From Nocardiopsis sp. JB363 (lineage in GTDB: Bacteria; Actinomycetota; Actinomycetes; Streptosporangiales; Streptosporangiaceae), in contig NZ_FRFF01000200.1 in the NCBI RefSeq assembly GCF_900143625.1, positions 23,835 through 87,834 on the forward strand: a stretch of DNA of 64,000 nucleotides. Direction: 5' to 3'. Position 1 is the first letter of the stretch, and every line of letters starts with the position of its first letter. A program made the translations under genes and the position numbers. A model generated the notes under the pieces. That model was not told the DNA's origin. It saw only the letters and a program-made list of their open reading frames with translations, and ran no database searches. This document shows, piece by piece, positions 23,865 to 31,149 of this stretch.

Positions 23865-24962
23865 ATGACCCGCATCGTCGAACTCGAACTGGTGCGGCTA
23901 CGACCGTCGCTGGCCGGGCGAGGCGCAGGCGGTACGGCCCCCGTCCTGGTCCGGGTGTCCGACGGCGAGGTGAGCGGTTGGGGCGAGATCCCCCGTGCCA
24001 CCCCGCGGCAGTGGGACGCGCTGGCGCAGGTCTTCGCACCCGTACTGCTCGACCACTCCTGGCGCAGGCCGACCGAGGTGGTGGAGGCCTTCGCCGACCT
24101 GCCCTGGGATCCCGCGCTGGTGGGCGCGTTGGACACCGCCTGTTGGGATCTGTGGAGTCGACAACGCTCGACCCCGTTGGCGCACGCCCTGGCCGGGTCG
24201 CGCACCGCGCTCACCGCGGGGGTGACCCTGGCCCGGCAGGTGACGTTGGAGTCCGTGGTCACCGAGGTGAACCGGCAGGTGGGATCGGGTTTCCGGCGGA
24301 TCAGGCTGGAGGTCCAGCCGGGGTGGGACATCGACGTGGTCCGCGCGGTGCAGACCAGCTTCCCGTTCCTGGTGCTCCAGGTGGACGCGGGCGGTCGGTA
24401 CACCGAGTCCTCCGAGCACCTGGACGCGTTGCGGTCCCTGGACACCCTGGGACTGGTGACCATCGAGGACCCCTTCGCCCCCGACGACCTCGCCGCGCAC
24501 GCCCGACTGGCCTCCGAACTGCGCACGCCGGTGGCTCTGCACCGTTCGTTGTCCTCACTGGACGACCTGGGTGAGGCGATCCGGGCCGAGGCGGGCCGGG
24601 CGATCAACGTGGACCCGACCCGGTTGGGCGGGCTGACCGCGGCCCGTCGGGCGGTGGACATGGCGGTGGACGCCGGTTGGCAGGCGTGGTGCGGTTCCTC
24701 GGCGCGGACCGGGGTGGGCCGCGCCGCGACGGTCGCGTTGGCGTCGCTGGCCGGGGCGACCCTTCCGGTGGAGATGCCCGGCGCGGGTTCACGAGGGCGC
24801 GACCTGGTCGTGCCGCCGGTGCGCGCGCACGACGGCGTGGTTCCGGTGCCGTTGACCGTGAGCGGCCTGGGACACGAACCCGACCCGGCGACCCTTCCCT
24901 CCTTCACCGCCAGGACGTTGCTGCTGGGTTCTCCACGGGCCTCGGATCCGGATGCGGCCTGA
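23865..24962 (+). CDS. enolase-superfamily (MenC/NSAR-like) protein with lost catalytic residues
   Basis: 365 residues. Alignable by eye with o-succinylbenzoate synthase/N-acylamino-acid racemase: FRRIRLEVQPGWD, LQVDAGGRYT, VTIEDPF, TPVALHRSLSS, INVDPTRLGGL and TGVGRAATVALASL. The expected KxK acid/base pair is R147-L-E149, the second catalytic lysine is D250, and the third metal aspartate is H226; only D174 and E201 survive. Normal Mg-dependent enolisation therefore looks impossible. ATG at 23865 gives the standard N-terminus (MTRIVELELV) behind GGAG; a GTG at 23841 with GGGGA is an alternative. No other men genes are adjacent. Function unknown; possibly a non-catalytic binding protein. Confidence 0.82.
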   Translation: MTRIVELELVRLRPSLAGRGAGGTAPVLVRVSDGEVSGWGEIPRATPRQWDALAQVFAPVLLDHSWRRPTEVVEAFADLPWDPALVGALDTACWDLWSRQRSTPLAHALAGSRTALTAGVTLARQVTLESVVTEVNRQVGSGFRRIRLEVQPGWDIDVVRAVQTSFPFLVLQVDAGGRYTESSEHLDALRSLDTLGLVTIEDPFAPDDLAAHARLASELRTPVALHRSLSSLDDLGEAIRAEAGRAINVDPTRLGGLTAARRAVDMAVDAGWQAWCGSSARTGVGRAATVALASLAGATLPVEMPGAGSRGRDLVVPPVRAHDGVVPVPLTVSGLGHEPDPATLPSFTARTLLLGSPRASDPDAA

Positions 24963-24988
24963 TGTCGGTCCGGCCCCGCCCACGCTTA

Positions 24989-25005
24989 ACCGAACACTGT
25001 TAGGT
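24989..25005. promoter_or_regulatory. 17-bp near-perfect palindrome before the MaoC-type gene
   Basis: ACCGAACACTGTTAGGT: odd-length palindrome with seven of eight base pairs matching. It abuts TAGAGT (25005-25010), a plausible -10 for the downstream gene, about 65 bp before its start. The layout suits a TetR-type repressor site. The regulator is not in the window. Confidence 0.5.
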
Positions 25006-25072
25006 AGAGTGGCGCGCACCACACGGGGTCCCGGCAAACAGGCCCGCCCCCCAACCCGAACGTGGAGGCGTG

Positions 25073-25528
25073 GTGCGCGTTTTCGCCGACATCAACGAGG
25101 TCATCACCGCTCAGGGTGAGCCCCTGGGCCTCACCGACTGGGTCACCATCGACCAGAGTCGCATCGACAGGTTCGCCGACGCGACCGAGGACCAGCAGTG
25201 GATCCACCTCGACGCCGACCGCGCCGCGGAGGGCCCCTTCGGCGCCACCATCGCGCACGGCTTCCTGTCGCTGTCCCTCCTGGCGCACTTCTCCCAGCAG
25301 ATCTTCGAGATCACCGAGAAGCCCCGGATGTCCATCAACTACGGGCTCAACAAGGTGCGCTTCCTTCAACCCGTCGTCGTGGGCTCACGCGTACGCGACG
25401 CCGTGGAGCTCATCGAGGTCAAGGAGACCCCCAAGGGCTACCTCGTCTCCACCCGGCACACCGTGGAGATCGAGGGCCAGGAGCGTCCCGCCCTGGTCGC
25501 CGAGAGCCTGGGGCTCTGGGTGCCCTGA
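25073..25528 (+). CDS. MaoC-family (R)-specific enoyl-CoA hydratase-like protein
   Basis: 151 residues, a single hot-dog domain. The hydratase-2 catalytic pair is visible: Asp and His in RFADATEDQQWIHLD (DxxxxH) together with the GATIAHGFLSLSLL segment. The later LNKVRFLQPVVVGSRVR strand is also typical of the NodN/MaoC-like acyl-CoA dehydratases. It would hydrate trans-2-enoyl-CoA or a related thioester in the cytoplasm. The GTG at 25073 is chosen over the one directly before it because GGAGG is then at workable spacing. It ends only 5 bp from the convergent glycosyltransferase gene. A palindromic operator overlaps its likely promoter. Confidence 0.9.
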   Translation: MRVFADINEVITAQGEPLGLTDWVTIDQSRIDRFADATEDQQWIHLDADRAAEGPFGATIAHGFLSLSLLAHFSQQIFEITEKPRMSINYGLNKVRFLQPVVVGSRVRDAVELIEVKETPKGYLVSTRHTVEIEGQERPALVAESLGLWVP

Positions 25529-25533
25529 ACCGT

Positions 25534-27222
25534 TCAGCGGGCGAAGCGACGTAGGACTCGACGGAACAGGCTCGGGGTGAACCAGCGCAGCTTGCGTTCG
25601 GCGCGTTCGGCCCGTCGACGCATCCGATCACCCCGGTCGGTGGCCTGGCGCAGTTCGGCCTTCAGTCGCTCCGTCGACGCCTCCTTGCGGCCGGTGGGGG
25701 CCTTCTCCTCCAGTTCGGCCTCCTCCGGCCCCAGGGACGCCACGATGCCGGTCGCCGGCGCCCAGTGGATCCCGAACACCTCCTCCACCAGGTGGTCCAG
25801 GTCCTTGCCCGCGGCCAGCGGATCCAGGTGCCGGGCACGCTCGAAGGCGGCCACCCGCTCCAGTCGCAGGACCCCCTCGCCGGCCCGTAGCGCCCCTGGT
25901 AGCGGGGCGCACAGCAGACCGGCCCCGGACCGGTCACAGGTCTTGACGAGTTCGACCAGGGCGTCCGGGGTCGGCGGCGGCCCGGCCTCCAGGTACAGGC
26001 GGTACGGCACGCGCGGGTCGGTCTCCGGCGGTGACTCCACGAAGCGCACCCTCGGGTCCCCCCGGAAGGCCTCGTGCGCCAGGCGCAGGTCGAGGAACTC
26101 CTCGTCCAGCGGCGTGCGGCGGTCATCGTGCAGCCGCGACCACGGCCCCACCATCCACAGACGCAGGTCGGGGGTGGAGCCGCACAGCAGCGCCCCGGTG
26201 GTCTCGTCGACTTCCTCCAGGGTGCGTTCGGCCACGTCCAGGACCACGTCCACCAGCGGCACCTCCCACTGGCGTTCCGGCCGTTTGCGGCGCAGGTGGA
26301 AGTCGGGCACCCGGTTGGACACGAAGGGCATCCGATAGCGGGTGCCGGCGTCACGTTGCTCCTGCATCTGGGATCGGCCCAGGTGCCAGCTACTGCTGTC
26401 CAAATCGGGCACGAACACCGCACCGCGCTGGGCCAGGCGGTGCCCGAACTCGCTGTCACCGCCCAGCACCATCTCGGGGTCCATGCCCCCGGACGTGACG
26501 TACAGGGCGCGGTGCAGCGACCCGGTGGCGCCGACGTAGACCTTGAACCCCTCGTGGCCCGCCGAACGCAGCCGGTCGGTGCGGTCGATGAACCGTTCCA
26601 CCCAGTGCGGGTCGGCGTTCTCCCTGTCGAAGAGCGTGTCGCCGCGGCCGGCCGCCACCTCCTCGTACACGTACTCCGGGACCATCGCCGAGGGGTCGAA
26701 GTCGACGAACAGCTTGTGGCCCAGCACCACCGCGTAGTCGACCTCGTGGTGCCAGCGCAGCTGCGACTCCACGTGCTCGCGGTGGACCAGCATGTCCGCG
26801 TCCAACCGCAGGATCACCTGGCCCGACGCGGCGGCGACGCCGGTGTTGACGGCGTGCGCCGATCCCCACCCGCCTTCGGCGGACCGGATGATCCGGGTGT
26901 TCTCGGGTCGCACCCGTGGCGGGGTGAGCGGTTCGGGGCTGCCGTCGTCCACCACGATCACCTCCGTGAGGTGCGCCGGGTAGCTCTGCGCGGCCAACGA
27001 CGCCAGCACCAGGGAGAGCTTGTCCGCCCCACCATGCGCCGGAATCACCACGCTCACCGACAACGTCGGCGTCCACTCCCCCAGGTCGGGGACGTCCAGC
27101 ACGGCGTAGTCGTTGCGGTGGATCCGAGGCTGTGCGGGCGGCCCGTCCTGGGGTGGGGCGGCCTCGACCAGCGGTGACGGTCCGGTCGCGTCGTACGCGG
27201 AGGTGTTGTCTGCGGTGGTCAA
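25534..27222 (-). CDS. GT2 glycosyltransferase, copy 2 of module gene B
   Basis: 562 residues. An N-terminal linker leads to a GT-A domain: SVSVVIPAHGGADKLSLVLASLAAQSYP, EVIVVDDGSPEP, and the metal-binding LRLDADMLV. A middle region HLGRSQMQEQRDAGTRYRMPFVSNRVPDFHLRRKRP and a long C-terminal domain of unknown role follow, ending in a basic tail RAERAERKLRWFTP...RRVLRRFAR. The TTG start at 27222 overlaps the upstream gene's stop (TTGA) and has GGGAGG upstream. It is a paralogue of the gene at 29473-31149 and pairs with the gene at 27219-29330. It probably adds sugar to a cell-surface glycan from the cytoplasmic side; donor and acceptor unknown. Confidence 0.85.
   Translation of the reverse strand: MTTADNTSAYDATGPSPLVEAAPPQDGPPAQPRIHRNDYAVLDVPDLGEWTPTLSVSVVIPAHGGADKLSLVLASLAAQSYPAHLTEVIVVDDGSPEPLTPPRVRPENTRIIRSAEGGWGSAHAVNTGVAAASGQVILRLDADMLVHREHVESQLRWHHEVDYAVVLGHKLFVDFDPSAMVPEYVYEEVAAGRGDTLFDRENADPHWVERFIDRTDRLRSAGHEGFKVYVGATGSLHRALYVTSGGMDPEMVLGGDSEFGHRLAQRGAVFVPDLDSSSWHLGRSQMQEQRDAGTRYRMPFVSNRVPDFHLRRKRPERQWEVPLVDVVLDVAERTLEEVDETTGALLCGSTPDLRLWMVGPWSRLHDDRRTPLDEEFLDLRLAHEAFRGDPRVRFVESPPETDPRVPYRLYLEAGPPPTPDALVELVKTCDRSGAGLLCAPLPGALRAGEGVLRLERVAAFERARHLDPLAAGKDLDHLVEEVFGIHWAPATGIVASLGPEEAELEEKAPTGRKEASTERLKAELRQATDRGDRMRRRAERAERKLRWFTPSLFRRVLRRFAR
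26926..27084. repeat. 159-bp tract nearly identical to 30838-30996
   Basis: Within the GT-A domain of B2. Comparing by eye with the tract in B1, I count four substitutions over 159 bp, whereas flanking parts of the two genes differ much more. This is most simply explained by recent gene conversion between the tandem copies. Confidence 0.75.
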
Positions 27223-29330
27223 CGGTGGCCTCCCATAGTGGTCGGTGACGTCGTCGTGCCCGGCGTCCCGGGCACGCCCGGTCGCACGGAACCCTCGATG
27301 CGGGTTCGGACCGGCGTCGGTGTCGCGAGCAGGGGATCGTGTCCGCCGCCCATCGGCTCGGGTGCGCCCTCCAGCAGGGCGCTGGGCCGCCACCCGGACC
27401 ACTGCTTACTGTTGCGGCGCAGGAAGTAGCCCATGTCGGCGCCCCAGGTGTGCCCTTCCCCCGCCCGACGCAGCAGGTAGCCCAGGCCGTGGGTGCGGAA
27501 GATACGACCCCCATTGCGGCGTACGGCCAGCAGCAGTTGGCTGTCGATCGCGCGGGGCAGCGGCCGGAACCCACCGACGGCGTCCAGCACGGACCGGTCG
27601 ATGACGATCGTGCTGCCCACCACGTCCGGCGAGGGTTTCTCGGTCTGGTAGCTGCGCCACACCGTGACGTCCAGTTCCTGTAGGTAGACCAGGTCCTGGG
27701 TGACGCCGACCAGGTCGGCGCTCGAATAGTGGCGGGCCATGAGCATGTCGGCGAGGTGGTCGGGGCCGTACCAGTCGTCGTCGTCCCACTTGGCGATGAC
27801 CGTTCCCGAGGCACGGTCGGCGGCGTCGTTGAGGACGGCGCCGAACACCTGGTCCGAGGGGGCCTCGTGGACGGTGAGCGGGATGCCGGTGGCGGCGAAC
27901 TCCCGCAACGCCGATCGCACCTGGGGCAGGTCGGCGGTGAACCCGTGCATGGCCAGCACCAGCTCGAAGCGGGCGCCTCGTTGGCGGGCGATCTGGGCGA
28001 GCGCGAAGCCCACCAGTTCCGGCCGGCGGGTGCAGAGCATGACCGTGACCAGGGGTTCGGATGGGAGCGGGACCCCGGCCCGGGTGGCCAGGGCACGCCA
28101 GCGGACCGACTGTGAGTGGGTGCCCAGGGCGGCGCGACGCAGCCGGACGCTGTGCTCCTCGCGGGTGAGGGGGTCGGCGAGCTCCCACTCCTCCACCGAT
28201 GCGAGCAGCTCGACGAGCGGATCTCCGAGATCGGCCGCCCACGGGGGGACGGGCCGACCGATCAGGGGCACGCCCCCGGCGGCCAGGGAGGCCACCGCGC
28301 GTACCGCGGCGAGCGGACCGGAGTGTCCGGTCCAATCGATCCGGACGCCGCGCAGGTACCGGAGCCGGCCGATGTCGAGGTCGGTGACCGTGCCGTCCTC
28401 GGGCAGGACGCACAGCACCCTCTTGCCCTCCATGACGACGGCGCGGTCGCCGTGGGCGGTGAGGTCGCCCATGGGTCCGCCGGTCTTCTTGGTGAAGCCG
28501 ATGGGGTTGACGAGGTACTCGTCCACGGGTGGGACCCGGTGCGGGTCGACCTCCCCGGCCCTGGGCGGAACGGTCCTCGTGAGGGAGGACCAGGTGCGGC
28601 CCGTGGTCGCCGAGGTGTCCAGGTGGGGGACGGCGGGGTCCTCCCAGACGGGAAGACCCACCTCGTCGGTGCGCAGGACCAGGTCGGACTTGGGTGAGAC
28701 CCGGCGCAACGGGACCGGTCCGGTGGCGCTGACCCCGGTGGTGGCGATGTCGCCGGGCCGCCACAGGGCCCCCTCGTTTCCGTGGAGACCCACCAAGGGA
28801 ACGGGGCGTCGGCTGCGGCGTCCCCCTCGGACTCCGTGCAGGACGCAGTCCATGGCCAGGGCGGTCTCGACGGAGTTGGGGAAGAAGAGTTCGCACACCC
28901 AGCCGCGCTTGCCCGTCCGACGCACGCGGGCTTCGAGGAGGTCGTTCCACTCGTCGATGCCGGGGGGCGAGGGCAGAAGCGGCCCTTGGTGGCCGGGGGT
29001 GTCGACGACGGCGACGACCAGGTGCACGGTACGCGGCAGCGCGGTCGCCGTGGTCAGGACACGTCGCAGGTCGGTGAGGCTGGCGGCCAGCACGACGACC
29101 AGTCCCGCGGTCCCGGTGCCCTCTTCGGGGCCGCCGCTCTCGTTCTCGACGTCCGCGACCGATACCAGGTCGCCCATCCGGTGGGCGTCCAGGTCGATCA
29201 GCCGGTCGCCGGGCCGAAGCCTGAACCCCGCCAGTTCGCGCCTGGTCGTCGTCGGATCACCGGTGTGACAGAGGACGGCGGGTTCTTCACCGCGGATACG
29301 TAGGGCCTGACGGACGACAGAGGTGATCAT
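27219..29330 (-). CDS. two-domain GT2 glycosyltransferase, copy 2 of module gene A
   Basis: 703 residues. Residues 1 to about 430 form a domain I do not recognise, with conserved pieces shared with copy 1: RGWVCELFFPN, GPVPLRRVSPKSDL, HGDRAVVMEG, AAVRAVASLAAGGVPL. The rest is a GT2-like domain: VTVMLCTRRPELVGFALAQIARQRG, HEAPSDQVFGAVLNDAADRASG, the acidic IAKWDDDDWYGPDHLADM, and a C-terminal RTHGLGYLLRRAGEGHTWGADMGYF. ATG at 29330 follows AAGG; its stop overlaps the TTG of B2. It has its own AT-rich promoter region upstream (29391-29413). Predicted role: sugar transfer in surface glycan assembly. Confidence 0.82.
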   Translation of the reverse strand: MITSVVRQALRIRGEEPAVLCHTGDPTTTRRELAGFRLRPGDRLIDLDAHRMGDLVSVADVENESGGPEEGTGTAGLVVVLAASLTDLRRVLTTATALPRTVHLVVAVVDTPGHQGPLLPSPPGIDEWNDLLEARVRRTGKRGWVCELFFPNSVETALAMDCVLHGVRGGRRSRRPVPLVGLHGNEGALWRPGDIATTGVSATGPVPLRRVSPKSDLVLRTDEVGLPVWEDPAVPHLDTSATTGRTWSSLTRTVPPRAGEVDPHRVPPVDEYLVNPIGFTKKTGGPMGDLTAHGDRAVVMEGKRVLCVLPEDGTVTDLDIGRLRYLRGVRIDWTGHSGPLAAVRAVASLAAGGVPLIGRPVPPWAADLGDPLVELLASVEEWELADPLTREEHSVRLRRAALGTHSQSVRWRALATRAGVPLPSEPLVTVMLCTRRPELVGFALAQIARQRGARFELVLAMHGFTADLPQVRSALREFAATGIPLTVHEAPSDQVFGAVLNDAADRASGTVIAKWDDDDWYGPDHLADMLMARHYSSADLVGVTQDLVYLQELDVTVWRSYQTEKPSPDVVGSTIVIDRSVLDAVGGFRPLPRAIDSQLLLAVRRNGGRIFRTHGLGYLLRRAGEGHTWGADMGYFLRRNSKQWSGWRPSALLEGAPEPMGGGHDPLLATPTPVRTRIEGSVRPGVPGTPGTTTSPTTMGGHR

Positions 29331-29360
29331 CGGGCAACCTTGAACGTGGCGGGCGTGTGA

Positions 29361-29378
29361 GACCCGTGACGACGGGTC
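29361..29378. repeat. 18-bp inverted repeat in the A2 leader
   Basis: GACCCGT-GACG-ACGGGTC, perfect 7-bp arms, 31-48 bp upstream of the A2 start. It lies between the AT-rich likely promoter and the start codon, so it could form a leader hairpin or bind a regulator. Confidence 0.4.
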
Positions 29379-29434
29379 GAACCCAGAGTGCCATATTGAT
29401 TACCCTATGTGATCTCCGCGAGCGGTGTGTCGCC

Positions 29435-29463
29435 GGGGCGGGCACGACCCACGCGCCCGCCCC
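29435..29463 (-). terminator. hairpin between the two glycosyltransferase modules
   Basis: Perfect 9-bp stem GGGGCGGGC/GCCCGCCCC with an 11-nt loop, starting 10 bp after the B1 stop. With the AT-rich promoter-like stretch that follows (29391-29413), it suggests that the two modules are separate transcription units. Confidence 0.6.
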
Positions 29464-29472
29464 GTCCCGGTC

Positions 29473-31149
29473 TCAGCGAGCGATACGGCGCAGCAACCGC
29501 TGCCCCAGGCCCGGGGTGAACCAGCGCAGCTTGCGTTCGGCCCGCTTGGCGCGCGCCCGCTGCCGGTCGGCATCGACCAACGCCTTGTCCAGACGCTGTT
29601 GAAGGACCTCCGCGCTCGGCTGCGAAGTCTCCTCGACTTCCTCCTCCACCGCGATGAACCGCTCCCCCGGCATCCAGTGGGTGCCATGGGTCTGCTCGAT
29701 CACCTGGTCCAGCTCCTTGCCGGCCACCTCGGGTTCCAGGTGGAGGGCGCGGGCGAAGGCGGAGGCGCGCTCCAGACGCAGCACCCCGTCGGCCGCCCGG
29801 GTGGCGCCGGGCAGGGGCGCGCTCAGCAGTCCACAGCCCAACTTGTCGATCTCCTTGATCAGATCGGCCACGGCCGTGTCGGTCAGGGTGGGCCCGGCCG
29901 CCAGGTACAGGCGGTACGGCACCTTCGAGTCGGACCGCGGCGGCGACTCCACGAACCTCACCCGGGGATCGCCGCGGAAGGTCTCGTGGACGAGACGGGC
30001 GTCGAGGAGCTCGTCGTCCAGCGGGGCACGGCGATCACCGTGCAGCCGCGTCCACGGTCCCAGCAGCCACAGGCGCAGGTCCGGGGTGGAACCCGACAGC
30101 AACGAGGAGACGGTCGTGTCGACCTCCTCCAGGGTGTGGTCGGTGGTGTCCACGACCACGTCCGCGAGCGGCACCTCCCACTGAAGGTCCGGGCGCTTGC
30201 GGCGCAGGTGGAAGTCGGGCACCCGGTTGGACACGTACGGCATCCGGTAGCGGGTGCCGGCGTCGCGGCGGGTCTGCATCTGGGTACGCCCCAGGTGCCA
30301 GCTGCTGGTGTCCAGGTCGGGCACGAACACCGCGCCGCGCTGGGCGAGACGGTAGGCGAACTCGGTGTCGCCGCCCAGGATGAGCTCGGCGTCGAGCCCT
30401 CCGGCGGCGTCGAACAGGTCGCGGTGCAGCGACCCGGAGGCGCCGATGAACACCTTGTAGGCGAGGCGCCCCGCGGTGCGCAACCGGTCGTGCTGGTTGA
30501 TCAGGCGCTCGATCCAGTGCGGGTCGGCGGTCTCCCTGTCGAAGAGCGTGTCGGCACGGCCGGCCTCGACCTCCCCTCGCACGTGCTCGGGGGTCAGGGC
30601 GGTGGGGTCGAAGTCGACGAACAGCTTGTGTCCGAGGACGGCGCCGTAGTCGATCAGGTGGTGCCACCGCATCTGCGACTCCACGTGCTCGCGGTAGACG
30701 AGCATGTCCGAGTCCAGCCGCAGGATCACCTGGCCCGACGCGGCGGCGACGCCGGTGTTGACACCGTGCGCCGATCCCCACCCACCGGGAGCCGAGGGGA
30801 TGACGCGGGTGTTCTCCGGGTGGACGGTCGGCAGGGCGAGCGGTTCGGGGCTGCCGTCGTCCACCACGATCACCTCCATGAGGTGCGCCGGGTAACTCTG
30901 CGCCGCCAACGACGCCAGCACCAGGGAGAGCTTGTCCGCCCCACCATGCGCCGGGATCACCACGCTCACCGACAACGTCGGCGTCCACTCCCCCAGCGGC
31001 GGCGGGGTGAGCACCGAGTAGTCGTTGCGGTGGAGTCGAGGCTGCTCGGACAGGTCCACCGCCCCGCGCGGCAGTACGGGCACGGTCTCCGCCGGCGTCA
31101 CGGTCGGCTCGGTGATCGAGGCGACGGTGCGCTCTTCGGTACTGGTCAA
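29473..31149 (-). CDS. GT2 glycosyltransferase, copy 1 of module gene B
   Basis: 558 residues, paralogous along its whole length to the gene at 25534-27222. GT-A motifs: SVSVVIPAHGGADKLSLVLASLAAQSYP, VIVVDDGSPEP, and LRLDSDMLV (DSD in place of the DAD of copy 2). It shares the YRMPYVSNRVPDFHLRRKRP segment, the C-terminal unknown domain (STPDLRLWLLGPWTRLHGDRRAPLD) and the basic tail ARAKRAERKLRWFTPG. TTG start at 31149 overlaps the A1 stop by 4 bp, exactly as in copy 2; GGGGGA is the ribosome site. Followed by a terminator. Predicted cytoplasmic-face glycosyltransferase for surface polymer. Confidence 0.85.
   Translation of the reverse strand: MTSTEERTVASITEPTVTPAETVPVLPRGAVDLSEQPRLHRNDYSVLTPPPLGEWTPTLSVSVVIPAHGGADKLSLVLASLAAQSYPAHLMEVIVVDDGSPEPLALPTVHPENTRVIPSAPGGWGSAHGVNTGVAAASGQVILRLDSDMLVYREHVESQMRWHHLIDYGAVLGHKLFVDFDPTALTPEHVRGEVEAGRADTLFDRETADPHWIERLINQHDRLRTAGRLAYKVFIGASGSLHRDLFDAAGGLDAELILGGDTEFAYRLAQRGAVFVPDLDTSSWHLGRTQMQTRRDAGTRYRMPYVSNRVPDFHLRRKRPDLQWEVPLADVVVDTTDHTLEEVDTTVSSLLSGSTPDLRLWLLGPWTRLHGDRRAPLDDELLDARLVHETFRGDPRVRFVESPPRSDSKVPYRLYLAAGPTLTDTAVADLIKEIDKLGCGLLSAPLPGATRAADGVLRLERASAFARALHLEPEVAGKELDQVIEQTHGTHWMPGERFIAVEEEVEETSQPSAEVLQQRLDKALVDADRQRARAKRAERKLRWFTPGLGQRLLRRIAR
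30838..30996. repeat. 159-bp tract nearly identical to 26926-27084
   Basis: Partner of the conserved tract in B2, within the start of the GT-A domain of B1. It ends where the N-terminal linker of the two proteins diverges. A mechanism based on recombination between copies is inferred. Confidence 0.75.

Noticed and set aside
27219..27222. TTGA overlaps in the A-B gene pairs as programmed -1 frameshift sites making fusion proteins
   Set aside because: No slippery heptamer is present, both B genes have ribosome sites (GGGAGG, GGGGGA), and the same overlap type occurs at ordinary coupled junctions such as 6742-6745.
30838..30996. Near-identical tracts as remnants of an insertion sequence
   Set aside because: They are in frame inside the GT-A domain of both B genes, without terminal inverted repeats or target duplications; gene conversion explains them better.
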